Source of the DNA: Polaribacter reichenbachii
Lineage (GTDB): Bacteria; Bacteroidota; Bacteroidia; Flavobacteriales; Flavobacteriaceae
Length of the DNA stretch: 64,000 nucleotides
Assembly: GCF_001975665.1 (NCBI RefSeq)
Contig: NZ_CP019419.1
Span: forward strand, 558,001 to 622,000
Direction of reading: 5' to 3'
The translations under genes were made by a program, and so were the position numbers. Within the stretch, counting starts at the first letter, position 1, and each line of letters starts with the position of its first letter. A model generated the notes under the pieces. It saw only the letters and a program-made list of their open reading frames with translations, had not been told where the DNA came from and did no database searches. Of the stretch, positions 36,019 through 44,393 are shown piece by piece.

Positions 36019-36783
36019 ATGAAAATTTTAATTTTAGAAGACGAAATTCCTGCATATCAAAAACTAACAAAATGTTTAGATGCTTTTTTTGATGTAAAAA
36101 TTTCTCAAGATTGGGCACGTTCTATTATTGATGGCAAAAAATTATTAGCAGAAAATTCGTACGATTTTATTTTATCTGATATTCAATTGTTAGATGGTTT
36201 GTCTTTTGATTTGTTTAATTCCGTTAAAATTGAAACTCCTATTATTTTCTGTTCTGCTCACGATGATTATTTATTTCAAGCTTTTAACACCAATGGAATT
36301 GCATACATTTTAAAACCTTATTCGCAAAATGATTTTAACAAAGCCATTTTAAAATACCAAGCTTTGTTTAAAAAAGGAGATTATAACACTTTAAACAATC
36401 ATACAATTGATGCTTTAAAATCTGCTTTACAAGAAGAAAATACTACTTATAAAAAACGATTTGTAATTAAAAAAGCAACCGGAATTCAATTATTAAACAC
36501 TATTGATATTGCTTTAATTACAGCTTCTGGCGATTTTTGTTTGGTAAATGACAAAGACGGAAAACGACATACAATTTCTCAGAATTTAGGTTCAATTCAT
36601 CAGCAGTTAAATCCTAAAAAGTTCTTTAAAATTAACAGAAGCGAAATTGTAAATATCGATTTTATAGAAAATATAGAAAGTCATTTTAAAAACCGATTAC
36701 TGATTTCTATGAAAAACCATAAAGAAAAAGTAATGACGAGTTCTTCTACCACTTCTGATTTTAGAAAGTGGTTAGAAAATTAG
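36019..36783 (+). CDS. LytTR-type response regulator
   Basis: This 254-residue regulator has a receiver domain at about 1-120 with phospho-acceptor Asp54 (ILSDIQLLDG) and the conserved Lys in YILKPYSQND. A C-terminal LytTR DNA-binding domain occupies about 148-254 (RFVIKKATGIQLLNTIDIAL, then FFKINRSEIVNIDFIENIES). It is cognate to the LytS-like kinase 77 nt upstream. The 3' untranslated region contains repeat copy B. Confidence 0.93.
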   Translation: MKILILEDEIPAYQKLTKCLDAFFDVKISQDWARSIIDGKKLLAENSYDFILSDIQLLDGLSFDLFNSVKIETPIIFCSAHDDYLFQAFNTNGIAYILKPYSQNDFNKAILKYQALFKKGDYNTLNNHTIDALKSALQEENTTYKKRFVIKKATGIQLLNTIDIALITASGDFCLVNDKDGKRHTISQNLGSIHQQLNPKKFFKINRSEIVNIDFIENIESHFKNRLLISMKNHKEKVMTSSSTTSDFRKWLEN

Positions 36784-36809
36784 CTTTGGAAAAAGCCAGC
36801 AAACAAGTC

Positions 36810-36921
36810 TAGCCCTGATTGAAATGGCATCCTTTTTATGTCAGTTCGAGTAAATTTTGAGGAACGAAAAATTTGTATCGAGAACAAAGAAAAAGATATA
36901 ATGGAAAGCAGGAAATAGCTA
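36810..36921. repeat. Palindromic interspersed element, copy B, with nested palindromic module
   Basis: The left arm ATTGAAATGGCATCC (36818-36832) and right arm GATATAATGGAAAGC (36895-36909) each match copy A (13766-13844) at 13 of 15 bases. Outer ends TAGCCCTG and CAGGAAATAGCTA are a rough inverted repeat. In place of copy A's short loop there is a 47-nt module (36839-36885) that starts TGTCAGTTCGAG and ends TCGAGAAC, itself palindromic and related to element C. The element lies between two convergent genes. Confidence 0.7.
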
Positions 36922-36926
36922 CAAAT

Positions 36927-36962
36927 AAAAAAACCTTCTTAATTACTTAGGAAGGTTTTTTT
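36927..36962. terminator. Bidirectional terminator between the LytTR gene and the lepA unit
   Basis: CCTTC, TAA, loop, TTA, GAAGG stem (36934-36955) flanked by A7 and T7. It serves both converging transcripts. Confidence 0.85.
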
Positions 36963-36984
36963 ATAATTTAAAACACACTATTAG

Positions 36985-37155
36985 TTATATATTCTTTTTA
37001 ACTGGAAACAAACCAAATGTTAATCCAAATCCTACAGCAGTAAACATTCCTGTAAAAAAATCTAAAACATCGTTTTCTAATTTGCTAATTGTCATTAAAG
37101 CAACACAAATTAATAAAATAATACCCCCTAGAATTCTATAATGGATTTTTCTCAA
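36985..37155 (-). CDS. Small two-TM membrane protein downstream of lepA, TTG start
   Basis: This 56-residue ORF starts at TTG 37155 and ends at TAA 36985. It lies in the same frame as lepA, two codons after the lepA stop (TAA GTT TTG). Its sequence reads MRKIHYRILGGIILLICVAL, then a short polar linker with KLENDVLD, then FFTGMFTAVGFGLTFGLFPV and KKNI. That is two clean TM helices with a positive N-terminus and C-terminus. The only internal ATG that could start it (residue 21) would cut off the first helix, so TTG is preferred. It shares the terminator at 36927-36962 with lepA. Small two-helix proteins of this type occur in Bacteroidetes; function unknown. Confidence 0.68.
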   Translation of the reverse strand: MRKIHYRILGGIILLICVALMTISKLENDVLDFFTGMFTAVGFGLTFGLFPVKKNI

Positions 37156-37158
37156 AAC

Positions 37159-38955
37159 TTAATCATTTAACTTTAAAACAGCCATAAATGCTTCTTGTGG
37201 AATTTCTACATTACCAACCTGACGCATTCTTTTCTTTCCTTTTTTCTGCTTTTCTAATAACTTACGTTTTCTAGAAATATCTCCACCATAACACTTTGCA
37301 GTAACATCTTTACGCAACGCTTTGGTAGTTTCACGCGCTATAATTTTTGCTCCAATTGCTGCCTGTATAGGAATATCAAATTGTTGACGAGGAATTAAAG
37401 TTTTTAATTTTTCGACAATTTTTTTACCAATAGAATATGCATTATCTGCGTGTAATAATGCAGAAAGTGCATCAACTGGCTGTGCATTTAATAAAATATC
37501 TACTCTTACTAATTTCGATTCTTTCATACCAATTGGATGATAATCGAAAGATGCATAACCTTTAGAAACGGTTTTTAAACGATCGTAAAAATCGAAAACA
37601 ATTTCTGCCAAAGGCATTTCGAAAATTAACTCAACTCTTTGTGTTGTTAAATAGGTTTGGTTTACAATTTGTCCACGTTTTTCGATACACAAACTCATTA
37701 CTTGACCAACAAAATCTGATTTTGTAATAATAGAAGCTTTAATAAAAGGCTCCTCTACTCTATCTAATCTAGAAGGATCTGGTAAATCTGTTGGGTTATT
37801 CAACATAATTAACTCATCTGGTTCCTTTTTTGTGTAAGCGTGATAAGAAACGTTAGGTACAGTTGTAATCACTGTCATATTAAACTCACGCTCTAAACGT
37901 TCTTGAATAATTTCCATATGTAACATTCCTAAGAATCCACAACGAAATCCAAAACCTAAAGCTGCAGAACTTTCTGGTTGAAATACCAAAGAAGCATCAT
38001 TTAATTGCAGTTTTTCCATAGAATAACGCAACTCTTCATAATCTTCTGTATCTACAGGATAAATACCTGCAAAAACCATTGGTTTTACGTCTTCAAAACC
38101 ATCAATAATTTCTGTTGTTGGTTTGTGAGCGTCTGTAATTGTATCTCCAACTTTTACTTCTTTTGCAGTTTTAATACCTGTAATTAAATACCCAACATCA
38201 CCAGTTTTTACAGATTTTTTTACAACTTGTTCTAGTTTTAAAGTACCAACTTCATCTGCAAAATAATTTTTACCTGTAGCCATGAATTTTATTTCTTGGC
38301 CTTTTTTGATTTCTCCATTTATCACTCTAAAATAAGTCTCAATTCCTCTATAAGAATTGTAAACCGAATCGAAAATTAAGGCTTGTAATGGTGCATCTGG
38401 ATCTCCTTTTGGAGCAGGAATTCTATCTATAATTGCAGCTAAAATATTATCAACTCCAAAACCTGTTTTACCACTTGCATGGATTACTTCTTCTGGATCG
38501 CAACCTAATAAATCTACAATATCGTCTGTTACTTCTTCTGGATTTGCAGAAGGTAAATCTACTTTATTTAAAACCGGAATTATCTCTAAATCGTTCTCTA
38601 AAGCTAAGTATAAGTTAGAAATTGTTTGTGCTTGTATACTTTGTGCAGCATCTACAATTAACAAAGCACCTTCACAGGCTGCAATAGATCTAGAAACTTC
38701 GTAAGAAAAATCTACGTGACCTGGAGTATCAATTAAATTTAAAATAAATGGCTCTCCATTATGAACATAATCCATTTGAATGGCGTGCGATTTTATGGTA
38801 ATTCCACGTTCTCGCTCTAAGTCCATATTATCTAATAACTGATTCTGTTTTTCACGTTCTGTTACAGAGCCAGTATAATCTAACAATCTATCTGCTAATG
38901 TACTTTTACCATGATCTATATGTGCGATTATGCAAAAGTTTCTAATGTTCTTCAT
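37159..38955 (-). CDS. lepA: Elongation factor 4 (LepA)
   Basis: LepA is a ribosome-associated GTPase related to EF-G. I start it at [20 protein letters not shown] (38955), 598 residues. The frame is open for eight more codons (KVVRKRS) to 38979, but those lie close to or inside the promoter's start region and are not family-like. G motifs are [26 protein letters not shown] and NKVDLPSA. The LepA-specific C-terminal domain ends with [20 protein letters not shown]. Its promoter is clear. The 3' neighbour is the small membrane ORF in the same frame. Confidence 0.96.
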   Translation of the reverse strand: MKNIRNFCIIAHIDHGKSTLADRLLDYTGSVTEREKQNQLLDNMDLERERGITIKSHAIQMDYVHNGEPFILNLIDTPGHVDFSYEVSRSIAACEGALLIVDAAQSIQAQTISNLYLALENDLEIIPVLNKVDLPSANPEEVTDDIVDLLGCDPEEVIHASGKTGFGVDNILAAIIDRIPAPKGDPDAPLQALIFDSVYNSYRGIETYFRVINGEIKKGQEIKFMATGKNYFADEVGTLKLEQVVKKSVKTGDVGYLITGIKTAKEVKVGDTITDAHKPTTEIIDGFEDVKPMVFAGIYPVDTEDYEELRYSMEKLQLNDASLVFQPESSAALGFGFRCGFLGMLHMEIIQERLEREFNMTVITTVPNVSYHAYTKKEPDELIMLNNPTDLPDPSRLDRVEEPFIKASIITKSDFVGQVMSLCIEKRGQIVNQTYLTTQRVELIFEMPLAEIVFDFYDRLKTVSKGYASFDYHPIGMKESKLVRVDILLNAQPVDALSALLHADNAYSIGKKIVEKLKTLIPRQQFDIPIQAAIGAKIIARETTKALRKDVTAKCYGGDISRKRKLLEKQKKGKKRMRQVGNVEIPQEAFMAVLKLND

Positions 38956-38983
38956 ACTTCGTTTTCTAACTACTTTCAACTGA

Positions 38984-39013
38984 CAAAGATATGTTATTTA
39001 CACACCTTGTCAA
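38984..39013 (-). promoter_or_regulatory. lepA promoter (TTG-N19-TATCTTTG)
   Basis: On the minus strand TTG is at 39013-39011, a 19-nt spacer, then TATCTTTG at 38991-38984; the ATG is 28 nt further. It directly follows the EF-hand gene terminator. Confidence 0.65.
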
Positions 39014-39014
39014 A

Positions 39015-39046
39015 TAAAAAAAGCACAATGAAACCATTGTACTTTT
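39015..39046 (-). terminator. EF-hand gene terminator
   Basis: AAAAG-C-ACAATG / CATTGT-A-CTTTT with loop AAAC (39019-39046). The A run on the left makes a T tract on the minus strand. Confidence 0.8.
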
Positions 39047-39066
39047 ACAACTATTTTTAGGTTAGA

Positions 39067-39342
39067 TTAATAATCTCTATCTAACTCTGCAATTGCAACT
39101 TTAAACTCCTCCCAGTTTATGGTTTCGTCACCAGACTTATCATAACCTTTTAACATTTCTCCTGCTACAATACCTCTTAAAAACCCAGAAACTCCAGCAT
39201 CTTTTAGCAACTCTTTAATTTCTGATTTATTTAAAGCTCCATCTTGGTCTTTATCATAATTTTGAAAAGCTGCTTCTGGATTTGTGAATTTTTCGGTCAT
39301 TAACGAATGAATATCTTTTAATATGTTTTCTTTTGCGCCCAT
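39067..39342 (-). CDS. EF-hand calcium-binding domain protein
   Basis: This 91-residue protein without a signal peptide has two canonical EF-hand loops: residues 30-41 (DKDQDGALNKSE within NYDKDQDGALNKSEI) and 68-79 (DKSGDETINWEE). Acidic ligands are at loop positions 1, 3, 5 and 12 in the first, and at 1, 5 and 12 plus Ser/Thr at 3 and 7 in the second. It is thus a cytosolic calmodulin-like pair, uncommon in bacteria but known in marine Bacteroidetes. It follows the TolB-like lipoprotein gene by 29 nt and is probably co-transcribed with it. Partner unknown. Confidence 0.85.
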   Translation of the reverse strand: MGAKENILKDIHSLMTEKFTNPEAAFQNYDKDQDGALNKSEIKELLKDAGVSGFLRGIVAGEMLKGYDKSGDETINWEEFKVAIAELDRDY

Positions 39343-39371
39343 AATTTTTAAAATTTGTGTTTATAAAAAAT

Positions 39372-40466
39372 TTAGTCTTGCCATTCTGCAATAAACAAGT
39401 TGGTATCTCTACCACCTCCGTTATTTCTATTTGATGAAAAAGCTAGTTTTTTTCCATCGTTAGAAAACACAGGAAAAGCATCAAAAGTTTCTCCATGTGT
39501 AACTCTTTCTAGATTTTTACCATCAATATCAATTAAATATAAATTGAAAGGAAAACCTTTTTCTGCTTCAAAGTTTGATGAAAATAAAATCTTTTTTCCT
39601 GAAGGATGAAAAAACGGACTCCAATTGGCATTTCCTAAATCTGTTAATTGACGTAATTCTGAACCGTCTGCATTACAGATATACAACTCCATTTCTGTTG
39701 GTTCTACTAAACCTTCTGCTAATAAATCTTTGTAAGCTTTAATTTCTTCTTGAGTTTTTGGTCTAGAAGAACGGAAGATAATTTTAGTTCCATCAGGAGA
39801 GAAAAAAGCACCTCCATCATACCCCAATTCGTCAGTAATTTGTTTTACATCAGAACCATCTATATTCATTGTGTACAATTCTAAATCGCCACTTCTGGTT
39901 GATGTAAATACAATTTTATCTCCTTTAGGTGATACTGTAGGCTCTGCATCATACCCTTTTTCATTGGTCAACTGTTTTACAATATTTCCTTCTAAATCTG
40001 CCACAAAAATGTCGAAACTATCATAAACAGGCCAAATATACTTGCCGTTTTTACGTAATGGAACTTCGGGGCAATTATCATCGACCAAATGTGTAGATGC
40101 ATAAATAATATGTTTGTTATCTGGCAAAAAATACGCACAAGTTGTACGTCCTTTTCCAGTAGAAATCATTGGTGGCATTTTATCTTTAAAATTCTCATCA
40201 GCATTCATTAAAAACATTTGATCACAGCCAACATTCCAATTTTTATAGTTGGATTGAAATACCAATTGCTTATCATCAAAACTCCAATAAGCTTCAGCAT
40301 TATCGCCACCAAAAGTAACTTGTCTTATACTTTTAAAATGTGTTTCTTCTGGATAAATTAAAGAGTCTTTTACAACTTCTTTTGTCGATTTTTCTGCGTT
40401 TGGTTTTTTATCGTTTTTGCAAGAAAACAGCAAAGACACTAATACTAGTAAAGAAAGAATTCTCAT
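39372..40466 (-). CDS. TolB-like beta-propeller lipoprotein (PD40 repeats)
   Basis: This 364-residue lipoprotein has signal peptide MRILSLLVLVSLLFSC with lipid Cys16. Six WD40-like PD40 repeats follow, recognisable by units such as SPKGDKIVFTSTRSGDLELY, SPDGTKIIFRSS, HPSGKKILFSSNFE and SNDGKKLAFSSNRN. These form a propeller like that of TolB or of dipeptidyl peptidases, but no peptidase domain follows. The protein would face the periplasm or cell surface. It is divergent from the M28 peptidase gene (43 bp between starts). Function unknown beyond binding. Confidence 0.88.
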   Translation of the reverse strand: MRILSLLVLVSLLFSCKNDKKPNAEKSTKEVVKDSLIYPEETHFKSIRQVTFGGDNAEAYWSFDDKQLVFQSNYKNWNVGCDQMFLMNADENFKDKMPPMISTGKGRTTCAYFLPDNKHIIYASTHLVDDNCPEVPLRKNGKYIWPVYDSFDIFVADLEGNIVKQLTNEKGYDAEPTVSPKGDKIVFTSTRSGDLELYTMNIDGSDVKQITDELGYDGGAFFSPDGTKIIFRSSRPKTQEEIKAYKDLLAEGLVEPTEMELYICNADGSELRQLTDLGNANWSPFFHPSGKKILFSSNFEAEKGFPFNLYLIDIDGKNLERVTHGETFDAFPVFSNDGKKLAFSSNRNNGGGRDTNLFIAEWQD

Positions 40467-40482
40467 TTTCTTATTTATTAAT

Positions 40483-40490
40483 TAACTTTG
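40483..40490 (+). promoter_or_regulatory. -7 box TAACTTTG of the M28 peptidase gene
   Basis: A perfect TAnnTTTG, 19 nt before the ATG at 40510. No clear TTG at the right distance. Confidence 0.45.
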
Positions 40491-40509
40491 CTAAAATAAT
40501 ATTATCATT

Positions 40510-41733
40510 ATGAAAAACGTTGTATTTTTTATCTTTTTGAGCATTTTAGTTTCTTGTAAACCAGAAATTAATCAACAAAACCGAATTAAAGAAGATGTAA
40601 CTTTTTTAGCTTCGGATGCTTTAGAAGGAAGACAAACAGGAACTGAAGGTGAAAAAAAAGCAGCCGAATATATTTCTAAACGTTTTTCAGAATTAGGCTT
40701 ACAAGAAAAAGGAACACAAAAATACTTACAGCCTTTTACCTTTAAGCCAAAAACCAATCCGCATGACGAAGTAAAATTTAATGTAAATGGTGATGGAACT
40801 ATTACAGGAAATAATGTAATTGGTTTTCTAGATAATAAGGCAGAAAACACAGTAATTATAGGCGCTCATTACGATCATTTGGGTTTTGGTGGAGAAGGTT
40901 CTTTGTATAGAGATTCTATAAAAGCCATACACAATGGTGCAGATGATAACGCTTCTGGAATAGCTGTTTTATTGAATTTAGCTGCAAAACTAAAAGCAAA
41001 AAACACTAATAATAATTTTCTTTTTATGGCATTTTCTGGTGAAGAAATGGGCTTATTGGGCTCAAATTATTTTGTAAAAAATCCAACAATAGACACCAAA
41101 AAAGTATCTTATATGATTAATATGGATATGGTTGGACGTATGAAAAAAGATTCCTCTTTAGCAGTTTATGGCACAGGAACTTCGCCAATTTTTAAACAAA
41201 CATTAAAATCTCATAATGATAATTTTAAATTAATTCAGCAAGAATCTGGAGTTGGACCAAGTGATCATACAAGTTTTTATTTGACTGATATTCCTGTTTT
41301 ACACTTTTTTACTGGGCAACATGAAGATTATCATAAACCAGGTGATGATTCTGAAAAACTGAATTATGAAGGTATGCATTTAATTTCTGATTATATTTTC
41401 AATATCATTTCTGATTTAGATGATAATGGAAAACTTACCTTTAGAAAAACCAAAAACGAAAGCGAAAGTACACCACGTTTTAAAGTTGGTTTAGGCGTAA
41501 TTCCAGATTATTTATTTGATGGAAAAGGAATGCGAATTGATGGTGTTTCTGAAGATAAACCTGCACAAAAAGCCGGACTTAAAAAAGGCGATATTGTCAT
41601 AAAACTAGGCGATAGTACAGTTACAAATATGATGAGTTATATGCGAGCTTTATCTATCTTTGAAAAAGGAAGCACTACTAAAGTTGTCGTTAAAAGAGGT
41701 GATAAGGAAGTTGAGAAAATAATTCAATTTTAA
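40510..41733 (+). CDS. M28 family metallopeptidase lipoprotein with C-terminal PDZ domain
   Basis: A secreted lipoprotein (MKNVVFFIFLSILVSC, lipid Cys16) of 407 residues. The M28 aminopeptidase domain (about 25-300) has the two-zinc ligands in order: GAHYDHLGFGG, HNGADDNASG, FSGEEMGLLGS, NMDMVGR and GPSDHTSFY. A PDZ domain follows (about 315-407), with KPAQKAGLKKGDIVIKLGDS. Such M28-PDZ proteins are common in Bacteroidetes and probably digest peptides at the cell surface. dusB starts 23 nt downstream but has its own -7 box. Confidence 0.93.
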   Translation: MKNVVFFIFLSILVSCKPEINQQNRIKEDVTFLASDALEGRQTGTEGEKKAAEYISKRFSELGLQEKGTQKYLQPFTFKPKTNPHDEVKFNVNGDGTITGNNVIGFLDNKAENTVIIGAHYDHLGFGGEGSLYRDSIKAIHNGADDNASGIAVLLNLAAKLKAKNTNNNFLFMAFSGEEMGLLGSNYFVKNPTIDTKKVSYMINMDMVGRMKKDSSLAVYGTGTSPIFKQTLKSHNDNFKLIQQESGVGPSDHTSFYLTDIPVLHFFTGQHEDYHKPGDDSEKLNYEGMHLISDYIFNIISDLDDNGKLTFRKTKNESESTPRFKVGLGVIPDYLFDGKGMRIDGVSEDKPAQKAGLKKGDIVIKLGDSTVTNMMSYMRALSIFEKGSTTKVVVKRGDKEVEKIIQF

Positions 41734-41744
41734 TTTAGAAACTC

Positions 41745-41752
41745 TAAATTTG
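41745..41752 (+). promoter_or_regulatory. -7 box TAAATTTG abutting the dusB start
   Basis: A perfect TAnnTTTG ending 4 nt before the dusB ATG (41757); predicts a leaderless dusB mRNA in addition to readthrough from the M28 gene. Confidence 0.5.
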
Positions 41753-41756
41753 CAGC

Positions 41757-42758
41757 ATGATTAAAATAGACAACATAGAATTACCCGATTTTCCTTTATT
41801 GTTAGCACCAATGGAAGATGTTTCAGACCCACCTTTTAGAGCATTGTGCAAAGAAAATGGTGCAGATGTTGTGTACACAGAGTTTATCTCTTCTGAAGGA
41901 TTAATTAGAGATGCAGCTAAAAGTGTTATCAAATTAGATATTTACGAAAAAGAAAGACCTGTAGGAATTCAGATTTTTGGTGCAAATTTAGATTCAATGT
42001 TAAAAACCATTGAAATTGTAGAGAAATCGAATCCAGATATTATTGACATCAATTTTGGTTGTCCTGTTAAAAAAGTAGTATCCAAAGGTGCAGGAGCTGG
42101 AATTTTAAAAGATATAGACTTAATGGTTTCGCTTACAGAAGCTATGGTTAAACACACCAATTTACCAATTACAGTAAAAACACGTTTGGGCTGGGATCAC
42201 GATTCTATACGAATTGTAGAAGTTGCAGAGCGCTTACAAGATGTTGGCTGTAAGGCAATTTCAATTCACGGAAGAACAAGAGCACAAATGTATAAGGGTG
42301 ATGCTGACTGGAAACCTATTGCCCAAGTAAAAAACAACCCAAGAATGCATATTCCTGTTTTTGGAAATGGAGATGTTACATCACCAGAAAGAGCAATGGA
42401 AATGCGAGATAAATATGGTTTAGATGGCTGTATGATTGGTAGAGCTTCTATTGGTTATCCTTGGTTTTTTAACGAAATAAAACACTTTTTTAAAACTGGC
42501 GAATATTTACCTAAACCTACAATTGGTGAACGTACAGAAATGGCAAGGCGTCATTTACAAATGGCTATTGATTGGAAAGGTGAACGTTTAGGAGTTGTAG
42601 AAACTAGAAGACACTATACCAACTATTTTAAAGGGATTCCGCATTTTAAAGAATACAGAACTAAGATGGTTACTTCAGATGACCCTAGAGATGTTTTTAA
42701 TGCGTTTAATGAAGTAGAAGAGAAATTCGGGAATACTATTATTCCAGAAATTAGATAA
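41757..42758 (+). CDS. dusB: tRNA-dihydrouridine synthase
   Basis: This FMN enzyme reduces uridine to dihydrouridine in the D-loop of tRNA. It has 333 residues. The TIM-barrel N-terminus LLAPMEDVSDPPFRALCKEN, the catalytic-Cys motif DINFGCPVKKVVSKGAGAGI, the KTRLGW segment, HGRTRAQMYKGDADW and the FMN phosphate loop GNGDVTSP...GCMIGRASIG are all present. Bacteroidetes members are commonly called DusB; the exact subfamily is less sure than the reaction. Convergent with the FtsX-like permease gene, one base between stops. Confidence 0.93.
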   Translation: MIKIDNIELPDFPLLLAPMEDVSDPPFRALCKENGADVVYTEFISSEGLIRDAAKSVIKLDIYEKERPVGIQIFGANLDSMLKTIEIVEKSNPDIIDINFGCPVKKVVSKGAGAGILKDIDLMVSLTEAMVKHTNLPITVKTRLGWDHDSIRIVEVAERLQDVGCKAISIHGRTRAQMYKGDADWKPIAQVKNNPRMHIPVFGNGDVTSPERAMEMRDKYGLDGCMIGRASIGYPWFFNEIKHFFKTGEYLPKPTIGERTEMARRHLQMAIDWKGERLGVVETRRHYTNYFKGIPHFKEYRTKMVTSDDPRDVFNAFNEVEEKFGNTIIPEIR

Positions 42759-42759
42759 G

Positions 42760-43962
42760 TTACTTCTCTACAAATTCTTTAGATATTCTACTACTTGCAA
42801 TTTTAGCGGCTATAAACCCAAGTGTTGTAATTGTAAAAATTACTATTAAAAGGTTAGAAAACCTAAATTCTACAGGATAAGCTAAGTTTTCTGTTATCAT
42901 AAATAAGCCAAACTTTAATTGTATAAAAACAGCTATTACACCTATTAATAATCCTAAAATCATTCCTGTAATAGTTAATAAAAAACCTTGTAAAACAAAT
43001 ATTCGTTTTATCTCTTTTATGGTTGTTCCTAAATTAAATAAGGTTTTCAAGTTTTGTTTTTTATCAATAATCATCATTATTATTGCACCAATTACGTTAA
43101 ATAACGCAATGATTACTATCAATGTAAAAATTAGATAAGACACAAAATTCTCTGTATTTATCACTTTATAAAAAACTTCATTTAACTGTTCTTTGGTTTG
43201 TACTTTAAAAGAATCTCCTAATTTTTGTTGAAGCTCTTCTGCAAATTCATCTGCCAATAAATTATCTGTTAGTTTTAATTCAATTGCAGTAACTTGATTT
43301 TCTTTAAACCTTAAAAGTCGTTTTGCTTCTTCTAAATTTACAAATACAAATTTACTTTCAAAATCTTCTGTACCTGTATATAACCCTACAATCTGAACAT
43401 TGGTTTTGTAAAATGCATTGGTAGGATTTATAAAACCTGTACCTGGTTTTGGTATCATTATAGATAAAGGTTCTCCAAAACTTCTTACACCTAAAGATAA
43501 CTTTGCAGCTATAGTTCTACCAATAACTGCGGTTTTTAGATATTCATTTTCTAACCAATTACCAACACTTAAAGACGAATCTATATTTGTAATTTGTGCA
43601 TAATTCTCTTCTACACCTTTTATATAAGCAATTTCATTCTTATCCTTATATTCCAAAAAAACACGTTCTTCAATAATTTTAGAACTTGCTTTTATTGCTG
43701 TATTATTATCTAAAACTTGCTGAATAGCATCATCAATAAAAAAAGATTTACCCTTTACAACAGAAATTTTTATATCAGGATCTGAAGCATCTAGCAAACT
43801 ATAACTAAAAGTTCGCAAACCAGAAAAACCAGATAAAATTATAAATAAGGCCAAAGAGCCTACTATTACACCAAAAGACGCAATAATTGTAATAATGTTA
43901 ATGGCATTATTACTCGTTTTTGTAAATAAATATCTTTTAGCTATGTATAGAGAAAAATTCAA
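42760..43962 (-). CDS. FtsX/LolE-like ABC transporter permease
   Basis: This 400-residue permease has the MacB/FtsX layout: one TM helix near the N-terminus (about 20-45, NIITIIASFGVIVGSLALFI), a periplasmic domain of about 220 residues, and three TM helices in the C-terminal third (about 270-300, 315-345 and 365-390). The start FSLYIAKRYLFTKTSNNAIN resembles LolC/LolE lipoprotein-releasing permeases. No ATPase gene is adjacent. It lies 15 nt behind rbfA on the same strand, an arrangement I recall in other Flavobacteriaceae. Substrate uncertain; lipoprotein release is an inference. Confidence 0.87.
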   Translation of the reverse strand: MNFSLYIAKRYLFTKTSNNAINIITIIASFGVIVGSLALFIILSGFSGLRTFSYSLLDASDPDIKISVVKGKSFFIDDAIQQVLDNNTAIKASSKIIEERVFLEYKDKNEIAYIKGVEENYAQITNIDSSLSVGNWLENEYLKTAVIGRTIAAKLSLGVRSFGEPLSIMIPKPGTGFINPTNAFYKTNVQIVGLYTGTEDFESKFVFVNLEEAKRLLRFKENQVTAIELKLTDNLLADEFAEELQQKLGDSFKVQTKEQLNEVFYKVINTENFVSYLIFTLIVIIALFNVIGAIIMMIIDKKQNLKTLFNLGTTIKEIKRIFVLQGFLLTITGMILGLLIGVIAVFIQLKFGLFMITENLAYPVEFRFSNLLIVIFTITTLGFIAAKIASSRISKEFVEK

Positions 43963-43977
43963 TGAAGTATATTGAAT

Positions 43978-44373
43978 TTATATTTTTTTACGTCTAGGTA
44001 AAACATCCGGATTTTTAATCGGGTTTTCATCTTCGCCCTTTAAAGATTTATCAATCTCTTCTAAATAATCTAAAGTATCATCAGCAAAAAACAATAATTC
44101 TGGCATTCTTCTTAATTGATTTTTAGTTCTTTTTGCCATTTCATGACGAATAAAAAAGGTATTTGATTGTATTCCTTTTACAATTTCGTCTCTTTTTTCT
44201 GATGGAAAAATACTTAAATACACCTTAGCAACTCCTAAATCTGAAGTTACATGTACTTTAGACACAGATATAATAACACCCTTCATTCCATCTTGTGCAG
44301 CTTTCTGCAATACATCTACCAAATCTTTTTGCAGAACTCCTGCAATCTTTCTTTGTCTGTTTGTTTCTTCCAT
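43978..44373 (-). CDS. rbfA: Ribosome-binding factor A
   Basis: RbfA assists late maturation of the 30S subunit and binds near the 5' end of 16S rRNA. The 131 residues form the KH-like fold: RKIAGVLQKDLVDVLQ, then VISVSKVHVTSDLGVAKVYL and the RRMPELLFFADDTLDY end, followed by a basic tail. The start is supported by the -7 box 4 nt upstream, which predicts a leaderless mRNA. Confidence 0.94.
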   Translation of the reverse strand: MEETNRQRKIAGVLQKDLVDVLQKAAQDGMKGVIISVSKVHVTSDLGVAKVYLSIFPSEKRDEIVKGIQSNTFFIRHEMAKRTKNQLRRMPELLFFADDTLDYLEEIDKSLKGEDENPIKNPDVLPRRKKI

Positions 44374-44377
44374 ATCG

Positions 44378-44385
44378 CAAATTTA
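44378..44385 (-). promoter_or_regulatory. -7 box TAAATTTG abutting the rbfA start
   Basis: The minus-strand TAAATTTG ends 4 nt before the ATG at 44373, in the gap between the response-regulator stop and rbfA. Confidence 0.5.
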
Positions 44386-44393
44386 CGATATTT

